Both the position numbers and the translations under genes were made by a program. A stretch of DNA of 64,000 bases, taken from contig NZ_BDCK01000015.1 of the NCBI RefSeq assembly GCF_001613465.1, forward strand, positions 186,001 to 250,000, written 5' to 3'. This stretch comes from Nocardia niwae NBRC 108934 = DSM 45340. Its GTDB lineage: Bacteria > Actinomycetota > Actinomycetes > Mycobacteriales > Mycobacteriaceae. Below are positions 32,994-42,956 of the stretch, piece after piece; the stretch's first letter is position 1, and every line of letters starts with the position of its first letter. The notes under the pieces are model-generated. The model saw only the letters and a program-made list of their open reading frames with translations, was not told the DNA's origin and did no database searches.

Positions 32994-34490
32994 ATGGTCG
33001 CCGGTGACCGTGCGGTCGGCCGAAAGCCCAGCGTGCAGGCCGAATCGGAGAATATCGCGCTGATCGAGGTGCCGCACGCCCATCTGATCGACCGGGCGCT
33101 GGGACTGCTGCCGGAACGACGCCAGGTGCTGGCCACCCCGCCGCGGGGCAGCGACACCGTCCCGGTGCTCGGCGACGCCGGATTGCCCTACCTGGGCCGG
33201 GCACTGCAGTACATGCGCTGGGGTCCCGCCGAGATGATGGAGCGCTACCGCCGGTACGGACCCGTCTCGCTGAACTCTTCGCTCGGTGTCGACCGTGTCC
33301 TGGTCGCGGGACCGGAGGCGCTCGACGAAGCGCTCGGCCACCGCCGCCGCGATTTCGGTCAGGGCTGGGACTACTTCATCGGCCCGTTCTTCCGGCGCGG
33401 CCTGCTGCTGCTGGAATTCGACGAGCACAAATTCCATCGCAGGATCATGCAGCAGGCGTTCACCAGGGACCGGCTGGAAGCGCACCTGGCCGCGCTGACG
33501 CCGGTGGTGCGGGAGAGCATCGCACGCTGGGTGCCGCGCGAGCGCGACGCCGAACGCACGGTGCGGCTGTATCCGACGATCAAAGAACTGACCCTCGACG
33601 TCGCGGGCGGGACGTTCATGGCCGCGGACGTCGGTGCACAGCGCAGGCAGTTGATCGACGCGTTCGTCGATTGCACCCACGCCGGGCTGGCGATCATCCG
33701 GCACCCGGTGCCCGGCGGGCACTGGCGGGCCGGGTTGCACGGCAGGCGAGTGCTCGAGGACTACTTCACCGCGCTGCTGCCGGAGAAACGCCGCGCCGAA
33801 TCGGCGGATTTCTTCTCGGGGTTGTGCCACGCCCGCAGCGAAGACGGCGGCGTCTTCGGTGACGCGGACGTGGTGAACCACATGATCTTCCTGATCATGG
33901 CCGCGCACGACACCACCACGACGACCGCCACCGCCGTCGCCTACTACCTGGGCAAACACCCGGACTGGCAGCAGCGGGTGCGCGCGGAGGTGCTCGACAT
34001 GGACGCGCGCCTGGGCGACGCGCCGCCGGCCATCGCGGATCTGGAGACGCTGCGCGACCTGGATCTGGTGGTGCGGGAGAGCCTGCGGCTCATGCCGCCG
34101 GTTCCCGGACTGGCGCGCCGCGCCGTGCACGACACCGAGATCGCGGGTCACTACATTCCGGCGGGCGCCCCGGTCGATCTCGCCTACCAGGTGAACCACC
34201 TGCTGCCCGAACTGTGGACCCACCCCGAGCGCTTCGATCCGGAGCGATTCGGTGAGCAGCGGCGCGAGGACAAGTCGCACCGCCTGGCCTGGATGCCGTT
34301 CGGTGCGGGCGCGCACAAGTGCATCGGAATGCACTTCGGCACGTTCGAGGTGAAGACGGTGACCGCCGCCCTGGTGCGCGACTACGAGTGGCGGATCCCC
34401 GAGAAATACCGCATGCCCTGGGGATTCACCACGATTCCGTTCCCCAGGGACGGTGCCCCGATGACATTGCGCAGGCGCGCGACCGCCTGA
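32994..34490 (+). CDS. cytochrome P450, CYP136-like
   Basis: A 498-residue haem monooxygenase. The haem-binding loop FGAGAHKCIGMHF places the ligand at Cys443. The I-helix oxygen motif is AAHDTTTT, the K-helix ExxR is ESLR, and the PERF motif is present. Several long stretches (IGPFFRRGLLLLEFDEHKFHRRIMQQAF, VVNHMIFLIMAAHDT) follow M. tuberculosis CYP136 closely, as does the extended N-terminus. AGGGAGG precedes the ATG. The substrate is unknown; related enzymes act on lipids or sterols. Redox partners are not encoded nearby. It is divergent from ndh and converges with the next gene. Confidence 0.93.
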   Translation: MVAGDRAVGRKPSVQAESENIALIEVPHAHLIDRALGLLPERRQVLATPPRGSDTVPVLGDAGLPYLGRALQYMRWGPAEMMERYRRYGPVSLNSSLGVDRVLVAGPEALDEALGHRRRDFGQGWDYFIGPFFRRGLLLLEFDEHKFHRRIMQQAFTRDRLEAHLAALTPVVRESIARWVPRERDAERTVRLYPTIKELTLDVAGGTFMAADVGAQRRQLIDAFVDCTHAGLAIIRHPVPGGHWRAGLHGRRVLEDYFTALLPEKRRAESADFFSGLCHARSEDGGVFGDADVVNHMIFLIMAAHDTTTTTATAVAYYLGKHPDWQQRVRAEVLDMDARLGDAPPAIADLETLRDLDLVVRESLRLMPPVPGLARRAVHDTEIAGHYIPAGAPVDLAYQVNHLLPELWTHPERFDPERFGEQRREDKSHRLAWMPFGAGAHKCIGMHFGTFEVKTVTAALVRDYEWRIPEKYRMPWGFTTIPFPRDGAPMTLRRRATA

Positions 34491-34494
34491 GCGG

Positions 34495-35397
34495 TCAGCG
34501 GCCGGCCAGCAGGATCTTCGCGAGTTCGGTGTCGGTCTCGGCACCCTCGGTGTAGCCCCCCGCGTCACCCAGCGAACTCATGATGGCCAGGGTGTAGCGC
34601 TCGCCCGGGCCCGCGAAGCCGACCGAGTTGACCACCCAGCCGCCCTGCTCGGCCGACCAGCCGTTCTTCAGGCCGGGACGCATGCTCGCGCCCGCGCCCC
34701 ACACGCCCCAGTGCTGGTTGGAGTCCACCGCGCGCATCCGGTCGACGAGGTAGTTGCGGTCGTCGGGGTGCATGCGGTTGAGGATGTGGTCCATCAGCCG
34801 GTCGAGGTCGGCGGCGGTGCACTTCTGGAACGACCAGTCCGGGAACAGCGCGGTGTTGGTGGGCTGCGGCACCAGCGAGGTCATCCCGTTGGCGCGGAAG
34901 GCGTTGTTGTACGCCATCCGGTCGATTCCCGCGTACTTGGTCCAGAGCAGGTCGGCGGCTCCGTCGTTCGAGGTCGCGAGCATGCCCTCCATCAGGCCGC
35001 GGTCCTCGGGGGTCAGGTTGATGGCGCCGACCCGCGCCCGGTTGAGCAGGTCCGCGGCGATCGCGAGCTTGATGGTGGACGCGGTCCAGACCGCGTTCTC
35101 GGCGTTGGCGTTGGCGTAGACCCCGCCGGAGACCCGGTCGCGCAGGACGTAGCCGGTGACGCCGGGGCGGCTGTTGAGGTAGGCGTCGGCCTTCGCGATG
35201 CGGCTGCTCAGATCGCAATCGAAGCCGGGCAGGCAGCCCTGAGTGTGCGCGAGCGGCGCCGCGCCTGCGGTCGGCAGCGCGGCGGGCAGGCTCGGGGCGA
35301 TGATCGCCGCAGCGGCAAGGACACAGGCGGAGGCGGCCACGCGGGGAACGGTTCGGGTGGCGGGGGACGGATGACGCACGAGGGACCACGATCGCAC
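34495..35397 (-). CDS. secreted beta-lactamase-fold serine hydrolase
   Basis: A 300-residue exported protein of the class A beta-lactamase/DD-peptidase fold. After a signal peptide (about residues 1-47) come the SxxK motif STIK, an SxN-like SND, and KNG in place of KTG. These are the three active-site elements in order and at about normal spacing. The Glu166-type residue of true class A enzymes is not obvious, so this may be a carboxypeptidase or esterase rather than a resistance enzyme. A GTG start at 35397 is assumed. Four bases separate its stop from that of the P450. Confidence 0.85.
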   Translation of the reverse strand: MRSWSLVRHPSPATRTVPRVAASACVLAAAAIIAPSLPAALPTAGAAPLAHTQGCLPGFDCDLSSRIAKADAYLNSRPGVTGYVLRDRVSGGVYANANAENAVWTASTIKLAIAADLLNRARVGAINLTPEDRGLMEGMLATSNDGAADLLWTKYAGIDRMAYNNAFRANGMTSLVPQPTNTALFPDWSFQKCTAADLDRLMDHILNRMHPDDRNYLVDRMRAVDSNQHWGVWGAGASMRPGLKNGWSAEQGGWVVNSVGFAGPGERYTLAIMSSLGDAGGYTEGAETDTELAKILLAGR

Positions 35398-35503
35398 ATC
35401 GCGGGTCCGGACGCACGTCTTGAGCTCGGGTCCGGGGTGTGCTAATGCCCGGCCCTGGCGCTTGCGGCCCAGTGCTATTCGCTCGTCGGCGCCGGTCAGG
35501 GCG

Positions 35504-35710
35504 TCAGCGAAAGGCGGCGCGCAGCTCTTCGACGGTGCGTCCGTTGAGCCGGTAGCAGTGCTCGAAAGCCTCGGTGTGCCGATCCCGGGGCCAGGAATGC
35601 AGGACGACGGTGCGACCGTAGTGGCGCGAGTTGATCAGCTCCCAGCGGTCACCGATCCGGCGGACCGTGAATCCGCCTTTCGGGACCAGGGGAATCACCA
35701 TCGCATCCAT
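35504..35710 (-). CDS. small conserved-looking protein
   Basis: A 68-residue basic protein without signal peptide or membrane segment. The sequence GGFTVRRIGDRWELINSR followed by YGRTVVLHSWPRDRHTEAFEH looks like a compact beta-rich fold with balanced composition and coding bias. It starts at ATG 35710, or four codons later at MVIPLVPKGGF. No family is known to me. It is divergent from recC with a 249-base region between. Confidence 0.6.
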   Translation of the reverse strand: MDAMVIPLVPKGGFTVRRIGDRWELINSRHYGRTVVLHSWPRDRHTEAFEHCYRLNGRTVEELRAAFR

Positions 35711-35959
35711 GAACGCGAACCAGCCTTTCGGTGCAGCTCTCTCGTTCCGCCCCGGTGCAAACTCTTACCTCCCCGGTGCAGCACTGTCGCACATCGCCGC
35801 GGCGTTCCCTTCGTGACACGGCGAAGTAATCCGTTCTCGTGTGGTCTATTTCACTGCCGTCCGGATGGGGCGGTGCGATTGCGCGTCGGTCGCTGGGCGT
35901 ATAAACGTGCAAAGTCCGTGGCCAGCGCAGCCGGACACCCATCGATCGAGAGGGCGCAG

Positions 35960-38900
35960 ATGCCGCTGCACATCCACCGCGCCGAGCGGGCCGACGTCCT
36001 GGCCCTGGCGCTCGCCGGTGTGCTGGCGTCGCCGCTGGACGACCCGCTCGCCGCCGAGGTGGTCGCGGTGCCCGCGAAGGGTGTGGAGCGCTGGCTGACG
36101 CAGACGCTCTCGGGGGTGCTCGGCACGGACGGCTCGGCCGACGGGGTGTGCGCGAACATCGCCTTCCCCTCGCCCGCCGCGCTGGTCGCCGAGGTGTTGG
36201 CGGCGGCGAGCGGCGTTTCGCCCGCCGAGGATCCGTGGGCGCAGGAGCGGGCGGTGTGGCGGCTGCTGCGAGTAATCGATGGGTCGCTGTCCGAGGCTTG
36301 GTGCGCCGTGCCGGCCAGGCATCTCGGCGCCGGGGACGCCGCGCGTGGCGAGCACCGCGTCGGACGGCGCTATGCGACGGCGGCGCGGATCGCCGCACTG
36401 TTCGACAGCTACGCCGCTCAGCGGCCCGCGCTGATCACCGAATGGGCGGCGGGCATGGACACCGACGGCGCGGGCGGCGCGATACCCGAGGACCTGATCT
36501 GGCAGCCGATGCTGTGGCGCGGGCTGCGCGCGGCGATCGGGACACCGAGCCCGGCCGAGCGGCTCGACGAGGCCTGCGCGCGGTTGCGTGCGCGGCCGGA
36601 TCTGGTCGCGCTGCCACCGCGGCTGTCGCTGTTCGGCGTGACCCGATTGGCCGGCGACCAGCTCGCTGTGCTGTCGGCGCTGGCCGCCGACCGCGACGTC
36701 CACCTGTGGCTCGTGCATCCGAGTCCGGTCCTGTGGTCGGCCCTGAGCGGGCTGCCCGCCGCCCGCACCCGGGCCGAGGATCGCAGCGCCGGGGCGGTCG
36801 CTCACCCGCTGCTGGCGGGGCCGGCCCGCGACGTGCGGGAGTTGCAGCAGCGGTTGAGCGCCGCCATCGGCTCCGACACGTATCACCCGCTCGGCTCGGC
36901 GCGATCCGATGACCTTGCCCCGGAAGGCGACTCGCCCGCGACCTTGCTGCGCGTACTGCAGCGGGGTATCCGGGACGACCGGTGGCCGCCTGCGCCGGGC
37001 GAGGCGGGCGCCGACGGCACCGTGCAGGTGCACGCGTGTCACGGCCCCGCGCGGCAGGTAGAGGTACTGCGGGAATGCCTGCTCGGGCTGTTCGCGGCCG
37101 ATGAGACGCTGGAGCCGCGCGACGTACTCATCATGTGCCCGGAGGTGGAGGCGTACGCGCCGCTGGTGCGCGCGGCGTTCGGCCAGCGCGCGGCGGGAAC
37201 GCCCGAGGCACAGGCCGATTCGGAGCATCCGGCGCACCGGCTGCGGGTTCGCCTGGCCGATCGGGGGCGCGGGGTGACCAATCCGCTGCTCGCGGTGATC
37301 GGAGTCCTGCTCGAGCTGGCCGACGGCCGGGTGACGGTGACCCAGGTGCTCGATCTCGCAGCCGCCGAAACAGTCCGCCGCCGTTGTGGATTCGACGACG
37401 ACGACATCGAGCGGCTGCGCGAGTGGGCGGCCGAATCCGGGGCCAGGTGGGGCATCGGACAGCGGCAGCGCCAGGCGTTCGGACTCGCCGATTTCGCGCA
37501 GAACACGCTCAACAGCGCGGTGGACCGGATCCTGCTCGGCGTCACCGCGGGCGAGACCTCCGACGACTGGCTGGATCTCGCGTTGCCGTTGGACGACGTC
37601 GACAGCAACGACGTGGACCTGGCCGGTCGCTTCGCGGAGTTCGTCGATCGGCTCGCGGTGTGTCTGCGCGACCTGCGCGGCCCTCGGCCCGCCCACGAGT
37701 GGGCGGCGGTGCTGGGCCGCGCGCTGGACCTGCTGACCGACGTACCGGACGCGCAGGCGTGGGTGCACACCGAAGCCAGGCAGGAACTCGCCGCCGCCAC
37801 CGACCACGCGGGCGAGGTCGCTTTGCGGTTGTCCGATGTCGGCGTTCTGCTGCGTTCGCGGCTGGCGGCGCGCCCCACCAGGGCCAACTTCCGCACCGGC
37901 GAGCTGACCGTCTGCACGATGGTGCCGATGCGGTCGGTGCCGCACCGGGTCGTGGCGCTGCTCGGATTGGACGACGAGATGTTCCCGCGCGCGAGCACCG
38001 TGGACGGTGACGACGTGCTGGCCCGCGAACCGCTGCTCGGTGAACGGGATCCGCGCAGCGAGGACCGGCAGCTGTTGCTGGACGCGATCCTCGCGGCGCG
38101 GGACACACTGCTGGTTTTCCACACCGGCGCCGATCCGGTCAGTGGGGCGCACCGGCCGCCCGCCATTCCGGTCGCCGAGTTGCTGGACGCGCTGCGGGCC
38201 CATGTCGGCGCCGCGGCGATGCGCGCGGTGGTGACCCGGCATCCGCTGCAATCGTTCGATCGGCGGAATTTCCGGGCGGAGCGGCCGTTCAGCTTCGACA
38301 CCGTGGCCTTGGCCGGCGCGCAGGCGGCCGACGGACCCGTGCTACCGCGACCCGGATTCCTGGCCGGGCCGCTGCCCGCGGCGGAGGCGGCGGACGTCGC
38401 GCTGGCCGACCTGATCTCGTTCGCCGAGCACCCGGTGCGCGCGTTCCTGTGGCAGCGCCTGGGCCTGCGGGTGCCCGAGCACGACGAGGACATCGCCGAC
38501 CGGCTGCCCATCGAACTCGACGGCCTGGCCAAGTGGGAACTGGGTGAACGCCTGCTCGCGGCCCGGCTGACCGGCGCGGACCCGGCAGGGCTGCGGGCGG
38601 CGGAATGGCGGCGCGGCACGCTGCCGCCCTTCGGATTCGGCGCCGCCGTGCTCGACGAGGTCGAGCACACCGTGGACCGATTGGTGCGCGCCGCGCAGGC
38701 GGACTACGCCGGCTCGGCGCGTGCGGTGGACATCGCGGTCGACCTGGGCAACGGACGACGGCTCACCGGCACGGTGCCCGAGGTGCGCGGTGACGTCCTG
38801 GTTCGCACCACGTTCTCCCGGCTGGCTCCCAAACACCGGATCGCGGCGTGGGTTTCGCTGCTGGCGCTGACCGTCACCGAGGACCGGTCGTGGCGGGCGG

Positions 38901-39328
38901 TGAGCACCGGGCGCGGCCAGTTCGGCCGTCCCACCTGGCGCAGCGAACTGACCGCACCCGACGTGCCCGCGGCCAGGGAGGCTCTGCGTCAGCTCGTCGC
39001 GCTGCGCGACGCGGGCCTGACCGAACCGCTGCCGGTCGCGCCCGCCGCCTCCGCGGTGCACGCCGAACGCCGGTTCCGCGGGGCGGGCGCCGACGACGCG
39101 ATCGCCGCGGCGGAGCGCGAATTCAACGGCGGCCCCAACGGTCCCGGGCCGTTCGGTGATCACACCGATCGTCATCTGCGTTACGTCTGGGGTCCGGCGC
39201 CCCGGCTCGAGGACCTCATGGCCGCGCCCGCCGCGGCGGGCGAGCCCGGGGAGAGCACCCGTTTCGGCGCGCTGGCCCGGCGGATGTGGTTTCCGTTGCT
39301 GGCCGCGGAAAGTCAGGGTCAGCCGTGA
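35960..39328 (+). CDS. recC: exodeoxyribonuclease V subunit gamma (RecC)
   Basis: A 1122-residue subunit of the RecBCD helicase-nuclease that resects DNA ends for homologous recombination. It opens with the RecC signature LHIHRAERADVLALALAGVLA and EVVAVPAKGVERWLTQTLS, and has VHACHGPARQVEVLRECLLGLF where helicase motif Ia would sit. FRTGELTVCTMVPMRSVPHRVVALLGLDDEMFPR is also typical. RecC is an inactive helicase fold that scans for Chi. The ATG at 35960 was chosen by homology; the upstream open frame is noncoding. Next is recB after 226 bases, then recD. Confidence 0.95.
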   Translation: MPLHIHRAERADVLALALAGVLASPLDDPLAAEVVAVPAKGVERWLTQTLSGVLGTDGSADGVCANIAFPSPAALVAEVLAAASGVSPAEDPWAQERAVWRLLRVIDGSLSEAWCAVPARHLGAGDAARGEHRVGRRYATAARIAALFDSYAAQRPALITEWAAGMDTDGAGGAIPEDLIWQPMLWRGLRAAIGTPSPAERLDEACARLRARPDLVALPPRLSLFGVTRLAGDQLAVLSALAADRDVHLWLVHPSPVLWSALSGLPAARTRAEDRSAGAVAHPLLAGPARDVRELQQRLSAAIGSDTYHPLGSARSDDLAPEGDSPATLLRVLQRGIRDDRWPPAPGEAGADGTVQVHACHGPARQVEVLRECLLGLFAADETLEPRDVLIMCPEVEAYAPLVRAAFGQRAAGTPEAQADSEHPAHRLRVRLADRGRGVTNPLLAVIGVLLELADGRVTVTQVLDLAAAETVRRRCGFDDDDIERLREWAAESGARWGIGQRQRQAFGLADFAQNTLNSAVDRILLGVTAGETSDDWLDLALPLDDVDSNDVDLAGRFAEFVDRLAVCLRDLRGPRPAHEWAAVLGRALDLLTDVPDAQAWVHTEARQELAAATDHAGEVALRLSDVGVLLRSRLAARPTRANFRTGELTVCTMVPMRSVPHRVVALLGLDDEMFPRASTVDGDDVLAREPLLGERDPRSEDRQLLLDAILAARDTLLVFHTGADPVSGAHRPPAIPVAELLDALRAHVGAAAMRAVVTRHPLQSFDRRNFRAERPFSFDTVALAGAQAADGPVLPRPGFLAGPLPAAEAADVALADLISFAEHPVRAFLWQRLGLRVPEHDEDIADRLPIELDGLAKWELGERLLAARLTGADPAGLRAAEWRRGTLPPFGFGAAVLDEVEHTVDRLVRAAQADYAGSARAVDIAVDLGNGRRLTGTVPEVRGDVLVRTTFSRLAPKHRIAAWVSLLALTVTEDRSWRAVSTGRGQFGRPTWRSELTAPDVPAAREALRQLVALRDAGLTEPLPVAPAASAVHAERRFRGAGADDAIAAAEREFNGGPNGPGPFGDHTDRHLRYVWGPAPRLEDLMAAPAAAGEPGESTRFGALARRMWFPLLAAESQGQP

Positions 39329-39554
39329 TCGATCACCCAGCGGCCGCAGCTCGGCGGTGCGGCGCGATCCGGCCCGGAACCCCGGAATACACCCGCACGG
39401 CGCGTGTCGGTCGCCGGTGGGCGGCCGGACGGGCGGCAGAATGTCGGGTCGGACAGTCGCTTCGGGAGCAGGTCCGCGCGGCGCGGCCGGTCGCCCGGGC
39501 GCTCGCGACGTCCGCGGACCGCGCGACAACCGGCCGCGCAGGAGGGAGGCACGC

Positions 39555-42500
39555 ATGACCGTGCAGGAAACCTCCTTCGCCGCAGCCCCTTTCGACGCCG
39601 ACGCGTCCGAGTCGTACGGACCGCTGCCCACCGGGACCACCGTGCTGGAGGCCAGCGCGGGCACCGGTAAGACGCACGCCATCGTCGGCCTCGCCGTGCG
39701 CTACGTCGCCGAGGCCGGTGTCGACGTCTCCCAGCTGCTGCTGGTGACGTTCAGCCGTGCGGCGACCCAGGAGCTGCGGGAACGCACCCGCGACCGATTC
39801 GTCGCCGTCGCCGCGGGATTGGCCGACCCGGCGGCGGCCGGGGCGCACGCCGACGACTTGGTCCGATACCTCGCGCAGGCCGAGGAAGGGGAGGTGCGGC
39901 TGCGGCAGCGGCGGCTGCTGACCGCGCTGTCGGATTTCGACGCGGGCACCATCGCCACCACGCACAGCTTCTGCCAGCGCATGCTCGACGAACTCGGTCT
40001 CGCGGGCGAGCACGACCCGGCCACCCGGCTGGTCGAGACCGTCGACGACCTCGTCGGCACCGTCGTCGACGATCTGTACCTCAACCGCTACGCGCGCGCC
40101 GAACCGCCCTTCTCGCTGAAGGAGGCCCGCACGCTCGCGCTGGCCGCGGTGCGCGACCGGCACGCGGCGCTCGTACCCGACGGCGAGACCGGCGCGGGCG
40201 AGCGAGTGGCGTTCGCGCACGCCGCGCGCGCGGAGACCGAGCGCCGCAAACGATCGGCCGGACTGCGCGACTTCGACGACCTGCTGGTGCTGCTGCACGA
40301 GGTACTCGCCGATCCGGACCACGGGCCGCGCGCGTGCCGACGCATTCGCGCGCGATACCGGGTCGCCCTGGTCGACGAGTTCCAGGACACCGACCCCCTG
40401 CAATGGGACATCCTGCGCAGGTCGTTCCACGGGCACACCACGCTGGTGCTGGTCGGTGATCCCAAGCAGGCGATCTACGCCTTCCGCGGCGCGGAGGTGC
40501 TCAGCTACCTGGACGCGGTCGCGCACGCGGGCGTCCGCCGCGAGTTGACCACGAACTGGCGCAGCGACGCGGGGCTGCTGGCCGCGCTGGACCACCTGCA
40601 CGGCGGCGCGGCGCTGGGGCACGAGGAGATCCGCGTCCACCCGGTTGCGCCGACCAGGCCGTGGTCGCGGCTGTCCGGTCCCGGCGAACTCACCACGCCG
40701 ATGCGAGTCCGATGCCTGCCGCGTACCGGGGCGGGACCGCTGAACAAATCCGGCTTCCCGGCCGTCGGGCGGATGCGGGCCAAGGTCGCCGACGATCTCG
40801 CCGCCGATATCGTCCGCTTGCTCGAATCCGGCGTGCTGTTGGACGCGAAAGCGGAAAATGCTGTGCGCGAAGATGATTCGGTGGCTGTGCCAGAGGACTC
40901 CGCGCGCAGGCCGATCGGTCCCGGTGACATCGCGGTGCTGGTTCGCACCCGCTCGCAGATCGATGTGGTGCGCGCCGCGCTGGACCGCGTCGGCGTCGCC
41001 TCCGTGCTCGCCGGCGGCATCAGCGTCTTCGCGACCAGCAGCGCCACCGACTGGCTGTGGGTGCTGCGAGCGCTGGAACAGCCGCACCGCGGCGACCGGG
41101 TGCGGCTGGCCGCGTGCACACCGCTGCTCGGCGTGACAGCGGCCGAGATCGACAGCGGCGGTGCCGATCTGGTCGGCCGGGTCAGCGCCCAATTGCGCGA
41201 GGCGGCGCGGCTGTTCACCCGCGCGGGCTTCGCCGCCGTCTTCGAGAAGATCGCGGCCGAGACGCGCCTGGCGCCGCGGCTGCTGGCCGTGGAGAACGGG
41301 GAACGGCAGCTCACCGACCTGCGGCACCTCGCGCAGCTGCTCGATCAGGTCGCGCTCACCGAGGGCCTCGGGCTGACGGCGCTGACCCGGTGGCTGGCCG
41401 ACCGGGTGCGCGATCCGGCCTCCGGTGCCGTCGCCGATCGCAGCCGCAGGCTGGACCGGGACGCCGCCGCCGTCCAGATCGCCACCGTGCACGCCAGCAA
41501 AGGACTCGAATTCCCGGTCGTCTACCTGCCGTTCGCCTGGGACAGCGCGAAGAACCCCTATCCGGCGACGTTGCTGTTCCACGCCGACGACGGTGCGCGT
41601 GTGCTGGACGTCGGCGGCCCGGACGCCGCGGGATACGCCGACCGCAAGGCGCGCAGCGAGGCCGAGGAGGCGGGGGAGGAACTGCGGCTGCTGTACGTCG
41701 CGCTGACCCGGGCGATGTGCCAGATCGTCGCCTGGTGGGCGCCCGCGATCACCACCGCGGCGTCGCCGCTGCACCGGATGGTCTTCGGGCGCGGCGATCG
41801 CGGCGCCGTCGTCGCAGACCGAGCCCCCGTGCCGACGGATTCGGTTGCCGTGCAATCTTTTTCGACGTGGGCGCAGGACGCGGGCGCGGCGATCTCGGTG
41901 ACGGCGGTGGCCGGGGGCGACGACGTCGCGATCCAGCGGGTGCGCACCGAACCCGCGCAGGGCGCGCTGGCCGCCGCCCGATTCGATCGGGTGCTGGACC
42001 AGCAGTGGCGGCGCACGTCGTATTCGGCGTTGACCGCGTCGGCGCACGGGCCTGTGGCATCGTCGGAACCCGACAGCGAACCGGAGGACGCGCGGGGGCC
42101 CGGTGACGAGCCCGCGGGCACATCCCTGCTCGGCGCGGCGGAGCCGGAGCCGGCGGGCGCGGCGTCGTTGATGAACGCGCTGCCCTACGGTGCGGAGTTC
42201 GGCACACTGGTGCACGGCGTCCTGGAGCGGATCGACACCGGCCATCCGGACCTGGCGGCCGAGGTGCACGACCGGTGCCGCGAAGCCGTGCGCGAGCTGA
42301 TGGCCGAGGTGGATGCGGACGTGCTGGCCACCGCGTTGCTGGCGGTGCTGCGCACCCCGCTCGACGGCGGCTGCCTGGCCGATGTCGCCCCGCGCGATCG
42401 GCTCAGCGAACTCGAATTCGAACTGCCGCTGGCGGGCGGAGACCGTGCCGGCGCGACCGCGGCGACCTTGCGGTGCGTCGCCGGGTTGCTGCGCGAGCAC

Positions 42501-42956
42501 CTTCCGGAGGACGACGACATGTTCGCGTACGCCGATCAACTGGCGGCGTTGGAGGACCTACCGTTACGCGGTTACCTGACCGGCAGCATCGACGCCGTAC
42601 TGCGCGTCGCGGACGGTGCGGACCCGCGATTCGTCGTCGTCGACTACAAGACCAATCGGCTGGGCACCGGCGACCTCACCGTCGCGCACTACACCCGCGA
42701 CCGCATGGCGGCCGAGATGCTGCGCTCGCACTATCCGCTGCAGGCGCTGCTGTATTCGGTGGCGCTGCACCGGTATCTGCGGTGGCGGTTGCCCGGCTAC
42801 GACCCCGCGCGGCATCTGGGCGGGGTCCGATACCTGTTCGTACGCGGCATGATCGGGCCCGGCACACCCTCGGGATGCGGCGTGTTCGACTGGCATCCGC
42901 CCGCAGGCCTGATCGTCGCGCTGTCGGCGCTGCTGGCCGGGGAGGCGGCGCAGTGA
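39555..42956 (+). CDS. recB: exodeoxyribonuclease V subunit beta (RecB)
   Basis: A 1133-residue 3'-5' helicase and nuclease. Walker A is EASAGTGKTHAI near residue 35, helicase motif II is VDEFQDTDPLQW, motif III VLVGDPKQAIYAFRGAE, and motif V IATVHASKGLEFPVVYLP. The C-terminal nuclease centre is VVDYKTNRLG with Asp1030 and Lys1032. A very strong GGAGGGAGG precedes the ATG. Its stop overlaps the recD start by GTGA. All motifs needed for activity are present, so the enzyme should be active. Confidence 0.96.
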   Translation: MTVQETSFAAAPFDADASESYGPLPTGTTVLEASAGTGKTHAIVGLAVRYVAEAGVDVSQLLLVTFSRAATQELRERTRDRFVAVAAGLADPAAAGAHADDLVRYLAQAEEGEVRLRQRRLLTALSDFDAGTIATTHSFCQRMLDELGLAGEHDPATRLVETVDDLVGTVVDDLYLNRYARAEPPFSLKEARTLALAAVRDRHAALVPDGETGAGERVAFAHAARAETERRKRSAGLRDFDDLLVLLHEVLADPDHGPRACRRIRARYRVALVDEFQDTDPLQWDILRRSFHGHTTLVLVGDPKQAIYAFRGAEVLSYLDAVAHAGVRRELTTNWRSDAGLLAALDHLHGGAALGHEEIRVHPVAPTRPWSRLSGPGELTTPMRVRCLPRTGAGPLNKSGFPAVGRMRAKVADDLAADIVRLLESGVLLDAKAENAVREDDSVAVPEDSARRPIGPGDIAVLVRTRSQIDVVRAALDRVGVASVLAGGISVFATSSATDWLWVLRALEQPHRGDRVRLAACTPLLGVTAAEIDSGGADLVGRVSAQLREAARLFTRAGFAAVFEKIAAETRLAPRLLAVENGERQLTDLRHLAQLLDQVALTEGLGLTALTRWLADRVRDPASGAVADRSRRLDRDAAAVQIATVHASKGLEFPVVYLPFAWDSAKNPYPATLLFHADDGARVLDVGGPDAAGYADRKARSEAEEAGEELRLLYVALTRAMCQIVAWWAPAITTAASPLHRMVFGRGDRGAVVADRAPVPTDSVAVQSFSTWAQDAGAAISVTAVAGGDDVAIQRVRTEPAQGALAAARFDRVLDQQWRRTSYSALTASAHGPVASSEPDSEPEDARGPGDEPAGTSLLGAAEPEPAGAASLMNALPYGAEFGTLVHGVLERIDTGHPDLAAEVHDRCREAVRELMAEVDADVLATALLAVLRTPLDGGCLADVAPRDRLSELEFELPLAGGDRAGATAATLRCVAGLLREHLPEDDDMFAYADQLAALEDLPLRGYLTGSIDAVLRVADGADPRFVVVDYKTNRLGTGDLTVAHYTRDRMAAEMLRSHYPLQALLYSVALHRYLRWRLPGYDPARHLGGVRYLFVRGMIGPGTPSGCGVFDWHPPAGLIVALSALLAGEAAQ

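Noticed and set aside
34495..35397. Annotation as an antibiotic-resistance class A beta-lactamase
   Set aside because: The SxxK and SxN elements are present, but KTG is KNG and no clear Glu166 equivalent is seen; the general serine-hydrolase call is safer.
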